Origin: Bacillota bacterium
GTDB lineage: Bacteria; Bacillota; Clostridia; Saccharofermentanales; Fastidiosipilaceae
NCBI GenBank assembly: GCA_023388205.1
Contig: JAEWGS010000008.1
Span: forward strand, 1-9,904
Length of the DNA stretch: 9,904 nt
Reading direction: 5' to 3'
Positions 6,283-9,904 of the stretch are shown one piece after another. A program made the translations under genes and the position numbers. Every line of letters begins with the position of its first letter. Position 1 is the first letter of the stretch. The notes beneath the pieces were generated by a model. That model worked only from the letters and a program-made list of their open reading frames with translations, did no database searches and had not been told where the DNA came from.

Positions 6283-7379
6283 TTTTCTGACTCATCCGAC
6301 GGCTCAGACACATCTTTGGGCTCGTCGTTTTTTTCACCGTGTTCTTTTCTCTTCACCGGATCGTTTGTTTCGCTTGTCGCAGCATCTCCACTTTCGTCCA
6401 ATGCATCCTCTTGAAAAGCTTCAAGCTTCGCATTCTCTCGACCCTCACGCATCAAGGCCTCTCTGGTCTGATCTAGCTCTTCTTGGCGTTTGAGCATCGT
6501 CTCATAAAGATCAGGGAAATGCTCTTTTAATCGCTCCTTAAAAAGCCTCTGTTCCTCTTTCCAATGCTCATCCAACTGAACACGCTGCCCCTGTTCCATT
6601 TGATGCAACATCAATCTCGGATCACGAAGGGTCGCAGAAAAGCGCATCAGCGGGAAAAAGCGAGTGTAATACAAATAATGCAAGGCCCAAAGCCGCCCTA
6701 AAATCAAAATCAAAAAGGCGTTGATCAAGCCTGAAATCAAATCATAAGAAAGCAAGCTCATCGGAACGATCACTTGTAAAAGCTGCCGAAGTCCATTGAC
6801 CAAAAAGATCACGATCGCCGTCGATAAAAAGCACTGCCCTTTAGCCCCTTGCAAAAAGCGAGAAGAAGCCCGAAAACTTTCTTTGAAACGACAACGCGAC
6901 TCAAGATGCAAAATCGGTGCAAAGGCAAAACGCGTCACAAAAAGCGCAAGAGGAATGAACAAAACAGGCAGAGAGAAGAAGGTCAAAAGAACCATCAGCA
7001 GGGCAAAAAACAAAATACTCCCGAAATGTTTCACATAGAGGCCAAATGCAGAAATGGCTTTTTCTCCTCGGCCCTCCGCAGCAATACAGCTCACAAAAGC
7101 TAAAAGGCTCAAAACATTGAAGAAATAGAGTAAAACATTCAGACCGATCCAGGTCCAATTGCCCGGCGTCAAAGCTTCCAAAAGGTTCGGCTGATAAACG
7201 CCCTTTGATTGGATCACCAGTTGAGCTCGAATCATGAGCGGCGTAAAATCTCGCGCTTCGGCGGGGAGTAAAAGCGGAAGAAAATTGAGCGCAAGCAAGA
7301 AGAGGAAAAAAGCGCGCACCAACCCCTCGTTTCTCATTTTGTAAAACTTAAGCGATTCTAAAGAGAACCACAAAAACAT
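6279..7379 (-). CDS. Multi-pass membrane protein with long charged C-terminal tail, function unknown
   Basis: I do not recognise a specific gene. The 366-residue product has five or six hydrophobic segments in its first 240 residues: about 21-42, 77-101, 119-150 (long enough for one or two passes), 183-207 and 213-235. A conserved-looking cytoplasmic stretch (about 150-181, FAFAPILHLESRCRFKESFR and on to FLQGAKGQ) resembles the loop of the DUF975/YciC-like integral membrane families (a pattern like fa-xx-il-x(n)-ESfr-xS-xx-l-x-GxK). That resemblance is weak and from memory. Residues 260-315 look helical and coiled-coil prone (EHWKEEQRLFKERLKEHF). The last 50 residues are very acidic and probably disordered (SEPSDESEN at the end). 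The ATG at 7379 has GGAGG 6 bases ahead, so the start is well supported. It lies 52 bp after rdgB and 96 bp before prfB on the same strand, and may be co-transcribed with them. The context is housekeeping and gives no direct clue to its job. Confidence 0.85.
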   Translation of the reverse strand: MFLWFSLESLKFYKMRNEGLVRAFFLFLLALNFLPLLLPAEARDFTPLMIRAQLVIQSKGVYQPNLLEALTPGNWTWIGLNVLLYFFNVLSLLAFVSCIAAEGRGEKAISAFGLYVKHFGSILFFALLMVLLTFFSLPVLFIPLALFVTRFAFAPILHLESRCRFKESFRASSRFLQGAKGQCFLSTAIVIFLVNGLRQLLQVIVPMSLLSYDLISGLINAFLILILGRLWALHYLYYTRFFPLMRFSATLRDPRLMLHQMEQGQRVQLDEHWKEEQRLFKERLKEHFPDLYETMLKRQEELDQTREALMREGRENAKLEAFQEDALDESGDAATSETNDPVKRKEHGEKNDEPKDVSEPSDESEN

Positions 7380-7431
7380 GCTTAACCTCCAATGGGGTAT
7401 CTCCTTGCAAAAGCAGCTCGCCCCCTATCAT

Positions 7432-8043
7432 TCAGCCCTCCAGTTTAGCACAGCCCGCCAGATAACAAAGAAGCCCCCTCAGCGCTTTGCCGCGATGGGA
7501 CCGTCGGTCTTTTTCCTCGTCGCTGAGCTCAGCCGCCGTCTGCTTCACATCATCTTGAAAGAAAATCGGATCGTAACCGAAGCCCCCTTCACCGCGAATT
7601 TCTGGAATGATCCGTCCATCGAAGTGATCTTCAAACATTCGGATCGCGCCCTTTGAATCAATCAAGCAAAGCGCACAGACAAAGCGCGCACGCCACTGAC
7701 TTTCATCCGGGCAAGCTTCACGGAGCTCTGCCCAAAGCTTCTCAAAGGTTTCTTTTGCACTCAAACCTTCGCCGTAGCGTTTGGAGTAAACACCCGGTCG
7801 CCCAGCGATCGGCTCGCAACACAAGCCGGAGTCATCCGCGAGCACATAGGCCTCAGGAAAAGCCCTGTGCAAAGCTTCTGCTTTTAATCTCGCATTGTCG
7901 ATGAAGGTCTCCCCCGTCTCTTCAATGTCCTCATCAAATCCCAAGTCACTCATCAGGGTCACCTGGATGCCATGCGGATTTAACATGCGCGCCAACTCTT
8001 GTGCTTTGTGTGCATTTTGGCTGGCCAAAATCAGCTGCTTCAT
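7432..8043 (-). CDS. rdgB: XTP/dITP diphosphatase (RdgB/HAM1 family)
   Basis: This cytosolic house-cleaning enzyme hydrolyses deaminated purine nucleotides (dITP, XTP and related) to monophosphates plus pyrophosphate, keeping them out of DNA and RNA. The 203 residues match the family end to end (usual length about 195-205). Visible are the substrate-loop motif ILASQNAHKAQEL (5-17), ETGETFIDNARLKA (42-55), the metal/catalytic ADDSGL (69-74), GRPGVYSKRY (81-90, usually SARY), the base-recognition FGYDPIF (155-161) and SHRGKAL (182-188). The ATG at 8043 is preceded by GGATGAG about 8 bases upstream. It follows the rsmF-type gene after a repeat-rich 187-bp gap, so it could have its own promoter, though I see no convincing one. 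The membrane protein gene follows after 52 bp. The product has several cysteines near the C-terminus and the active site (C75, C76), which is a little unusual but does not touch a known catalytic residue. Confidence 0.96.
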   Translation of the reverse strand: MKQLILASQNAHKAQELARMLNPHGIQVTLMSDLGFDEDIEETGETFIDNARLKAEALHRAFPEAYVLADDSGLCCEPIAGRPGVYSKRYGEGLSAKETFEKLWAELREACPDESQWRARFVCALCLIDSKGAIRMFEDHFDGRIIPEIRGEGGFGYDPIFFQDDVKQTAAELSDEEKDRRSHRGKALRGLLCYLAGCAKLEG

Positions 8044-8055
8044 ATCAATATTCTC

Positions 8056-8109
8056 ATCCTTTTTTATGATCTCTTTTTTCGATAATCTCTTTTTTGGGTG
8101 ATCTCTTTA
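8056..8109 (-). repeat. 16-bp A/T-rich tandem repeats in the rdgB leader
   Basis: On the minus strand AAAAAAGAGAT recurs with a 16-bp period (units 8069-8084 and 8085-8100, a partial third from 8101). A degenerate copy, AAAAAAGGATGAG, holds the rdgB ribosome binding site (plus-strand bases from about 8053). The copies are purine-rich and resemble weak ribosome binding sites. The gap 8044-8230 contains no gene I can support. Confidence 0.65.
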
Positions 8110-8140
8110 TCTATTGTCGTATTTCTTTTCTCGACGTCAC

Positions 8141-8179
8141 TTCTCATCTGCACTTCTTGTCTGCACGTCTTGTCTGCAC
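8141..8179 (-). repeat. Three 13-bp tandem repeats between rsmF and rdgB
   Basis: Plus-strand units TTCTCATCTGCAC, TTCTTGTCTGCAC and GTCTTGTCTGCAC lie end to end (8141-8153, 8154-8166, 8167-8179). The last two differ at two bases or fewer. The 13-bp period is not a multiple of three, consistent with non-coding DNA. Confidence 0.75.
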
Positions 8180-8230
8180 TGGCAGGCTCATCAGGGCCGC
8201 TTTGACGAACGCTTGCATTAAAAATCGAGC

Positions 8231-9904
8231 TCACATTGAGATCGATGGGTTTTTCGCCAACAAATTCTTCAAGCGTCGATCTTCTCGTTTGAGCCATCCC
8301 AAACCGTGGCCTTTCAGACTCACTGAGATATATTCCACTTCAGGGTCGCCGATCAATTGGTCTGAAATATCATCCATGCTTAGTGTTTGTCCTTGTATGT
8401 ATCGATTCAAAATCGGATCCCCTTCTTCCAGTCTCAACTCTGCCTTAAATAAGCGAGGCGGTAAGGCGGCTAGAAGCTGTTCATCCGGGATAAATCGCGT
8501 CACTTTGCCTTCTTTAATTTCACCGAGCACGATGCCTTCTCTGAGCACATGCATGCCTTTTTGATCCAGCGCCACATCGCTTTTGACAATCGACAAAATA
8601 AGATGGCGCGCCTGCAGTCTAAGCTCTGAATCCATCGCTTGAGCATTCATCTTGGAAATGAAGTCCAGACACGAAGCTTGGGCATTTTCATCCAAAAACC
8701 GGCTAAAGGCCTTCTTGGCAAAATCCAAATGTAAAGCGGTGCCTCCAGAACGCGCCTGAGCTTTGGCCTTAGCCTTTTTTTTGCCGTTTAAAAGACGGGC
8801 GCGATCGGCGCGCTCACCGTCGGTGCGGTCACAGTTGAGGCGGTCACGGTTAAGGCGGTCATGGTCGAGGCGGTCACGATCGAAAGAACGGTCCTCCAAA
8901 CGAGCTTGAGGATCTTGACGGCTTTGTGTGCCCCACTGCATATGAGGATCTCGCTGCACTTGAGCGGGCTCATCGATGCGATCTGACTGAGGCTCGCTTA
9001 AAGTTCCCTTTCTCAACAGAGCAGCAAAATGGCCCTCGCCCGCACACTCATTCGGAAAGATACGAAGACAATTTTTGAGCCGTTCATCTCCATCGATGGG
9101 AAAGCCCTGCGAAATGCCCTCTGCACTCGCTAAGATTTTTCGTCCGTCAAGCAGTTCCAAATTTTGATGTGTGCGTAAAAGATCTAAAATCTGCGCCTCG
9201 TTTTCGCTCGTATTAAAAGTACAGGTTGAATAGACCAATCGGCCGCCTTCTTTGAGCAAAGCCACCGCGAGCTCGAGCAAGGATCGCTGAATGGGTGTAA
9301 ATGCGCTTGCATCGTATTGTCGCCTCGCCTCAATTGATTCAGCGTGTCGACGCATCATCCCCTCTCCCGAACAAGGCGCATCAAGTACGATGCAATCAAA
9401 CAAACCCGCATACTGGGGTAAAAGCGTCTTTGGATCCACAGAAATCACGGCCGTGTTATTCAAACCGAGGTGCTTAACGTTATAGAGCAAAATGCGCGCA
9501 CGCGATCTCGAAATATCGTTAGAAAGCAAATAACCTTTTTCGCCAAGACCCTCAGCCATACGCAAGGTTTTTCCGCCCGGAGCCGCACAAAGATCTAAAC
9601 CGAACTCGCCCGCCTGCGTTTGAATCAATTCTCCTGGAAGCATGGCTGACGCTTCTTGAATATAAAACAGACCGGCCCGATATTCCGGGACCTTGCTTAA
9701 ACGCAATTCACTGGTGTAAAAATAGCCATCTCGAGACCAGGGCACGTGCTGCGCTTTAATCCCATAATGCGAGAAAAAATCTTGAGCAAAGCGCGCCATC
9801 CACACATCGGCATCTTTCTCACTCAAATCTAGATCCCTTAAAATTTTCATCCGATTAAATCGAATCGAACGACGCAGCACCGGCTCATCCATCGCCTCAA
9901 AAAA
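8231..9904 (-). CDS. rsmF: RsmF/NOL1-NOP2-Sun type rRNA cytosine-C5 methyltransferase (5' partial)
   Basis: The enzyme transfers a methyl group from S-adenosylmethionine to C5 of a cytosine in 16S rRNA. Numbered from the ATG near 9892 (553 residues): SAM-binding motif LDLCAAPGGKT (99-109); DAPCSGEG (171-178) with the release cysteine C174; YSTCTFNTSENE (221-232) with the nucleophile C224; and RIFPNECAGEGHF (277-289). The C-terminus (about 385-553) matches the RsmF-type RNA-binding extension, with NRYIQGQTLSMDD (496-508) and KGHGLGWLK (527-535) near the end. Residues about 300-383 form a non-conserved, highly charged insert containing a repeat and a KKKAKAKAQAR basic patch. Near the right edge the frame stays open upstream of that ATG (Phe-Phe-Glu-Ala-Met). 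The family N-terminal RxNxxK motif (RFNRMK, 11-16) begins too soon, and no usable ribosome binding site precedes the ATG, so the real start is probably outside the window. RsmF is preferred over RsmB because of the C-terminal extension and the absence of an NusB-like domain in what is visible. Confidence 0.9.
   Translation of the reverse strand, partial: FFEAMDEPVLRRSIRFNRMKILRDLDLSEKDADVWMARFAQDFFSHYGIKAQHVPWSRDGYFYTSELRLSKVPEYRAGLFYIQEASAMLPGELIQTQAGEFGLDLCAAPGGKTLRMAEGLGEKGYLLSNDISRSRARILLYNVKHLGLNNTAVISVDPKTLLPQYAGLFDCIVLDAPCSGEGMMRRHAESIEARRQYDASAFTPIQRSLLELAVALLKEGGRLVYSTCTFNTSENEAQILDLLRTHQNLELLDGRKILASAEGISQGFPIDGDERLKNCLRIFPNECAGEGHFAALLRKGTLSEPQSDRIDEPAQVQRDPHMQWGTQSRQDPQARLEDRSFDRDRLDHDRLNRDRLNCDRTDGERADRARLLNGKKKAKAKAQARSGGTALHLDFAKKAFSRFLDENAQASCLDFISKMNAQAMDSELRLQARHLILSIVKSDVALDQKGMHVLREGIVLGEIKEGKVTRFIPDEQLLAALPPRLFKAELRLEEGDPILNRYIQGQTLSMDDISDQLIGDPEVEYISVSLKGHGLGWLKREDRRLKNLLAKNPSISM
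8826..8885 (-). repeat. Four 15-bp in-frame repeats in the rsmF insert
   Basis: Four adjacent plus-strand 15-mers: CGGTCACAGTTGAGG, CGGTCACGGTTAAGG, CGGTCATGGTCGAGG and CGGTCACGATCGAAA. In the gene they encode a five-residue Asp/Arg/Leu/Asn unit (DRDRL, DHDRL, NRDRL, NCDRT), with decayed copies continuing as DGERA and DRARL. The period keeps the reading frame. The segment lies between the catalytic domain and the C-terminal RNA-binding extension. Confidence 0.88.

Noticed and set aside
6001..6493. Overlapping plus-strand open frames opposite prfB and the membrane protein gene
   Set aside because: They are Ser/Phe/Leu-rich, typical of antisense to Glu/Lys-rich coding sequence, and lie opposite confident genes.
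8064..8297. A 77-codon minus-strand open frame covering the rsmF-rdgB gap
   Set aside because: It begins inside the conserved C-terminus of the rsmF-type gene, has no ribosome binding site, and runs through both tandem repeat arrays whose periods are not multiples of three. The product has no recognisable pattern.
8788..8973. A minus-strand open frame with Thr/Val/Ala/Ser repeats
   Set aside because: It is the shadow of the 15-bp repeats of rsmF read in another frame; the rsmF frame holds all the family motifs.
9838..9851. Possible one-base slip near the A-run at about 9840-9844
   Set aside because: Counting by eye I get five A residues where a continuous rsmF frame into the upstream RxNxxK motif needs four. 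The protein motifs on both sides fit one gene, so I treat the frame as continuous, but the homopolymer should be recounted. If real, the slip would be a frameshift or a sequencing error in the first 20 codons.

Overview
The window looks like chromosomal DNA of a low-to-moderate GC Gram-positive bacterium, most likely a Clostridia-like member of the Bacillota. The grounds are the gene neighbourhood (nadD, yqeK, rsfS and comEA in the order of the Bacillota yqe/com cluster), purine-rich ribosome binding sites, and an ABC exporter made of a lone FtsX-type permease next to a membrane-anchored extracellular CARDB/S-layer-like protein. This is inferred from gene content; I cannot name a genus. Coding density is high. 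I see no tRNA, rRNA, CRISPR array, insertion sequence, phage gene or riboswitch, and no gene-free stretch over about 190 bases.

Layout. The left 2 kb (plus strand) is the 3' end of a transporter operon: the C-terminal part of an extracellular protein with one membrane anchor, then an overlapping MacB/FtsX-type permease, then a clear intrinsic terminator at 1992-2021. The matching ABC ATPase is not in the window and probably lies upstream. The remaining 8 kb is all minus strand. In transcription order (right to left) it reads: an RsmF-type rRNA m5C methyltransferase cut by the right edge; a repeat-rich 187-bp gap; rdgB (house-cleaning ITP/XTP pyrophosphatase); an unrecognised multi-pass membrane protein with a long charged tail; prfB (release factor 2); a fused nadD-yqeK; rsfS (ribosome silencing factor); and comEA (DNA-uptake protein). 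comEA converges on the transporter operon.

Function. The minus-strand genes are mostly housekeeping: ribosome modification, translation termination, ribosome silencing, NAD synthesis, and removal of non-canonical nucleotides or Ap4A, with a competence gene last. Spacing (5 bp between prfB and nadD-yqeK, about 50-100 bp elsewhere) fits one or a few co-transcribed units, with a possible promoter in front of prfB.

I did not find a convincing undescribed system. The points most worth a second look are: (1) prfB is one uninterrupted frame but keeps what looks like a fossil of the programmed +1 frameshift site (AGGGGG directly followed by CTTTG) at the codon where the shift normally occurs; (2) NadD and YqeK are fused, and the NadD half is enlarged by charged insertions; (3) several housekeeping proteins (RsmF, RsfS, ComEA) carry short in-frame tandem DNA repeats in charged linkers or tails, and the rsmF-rdgB gap carries two further tandem arrays, suggesting a genome prone to short tandem duplication; (4) an uncharacterised membrane protein sits between rdgB and prfB.
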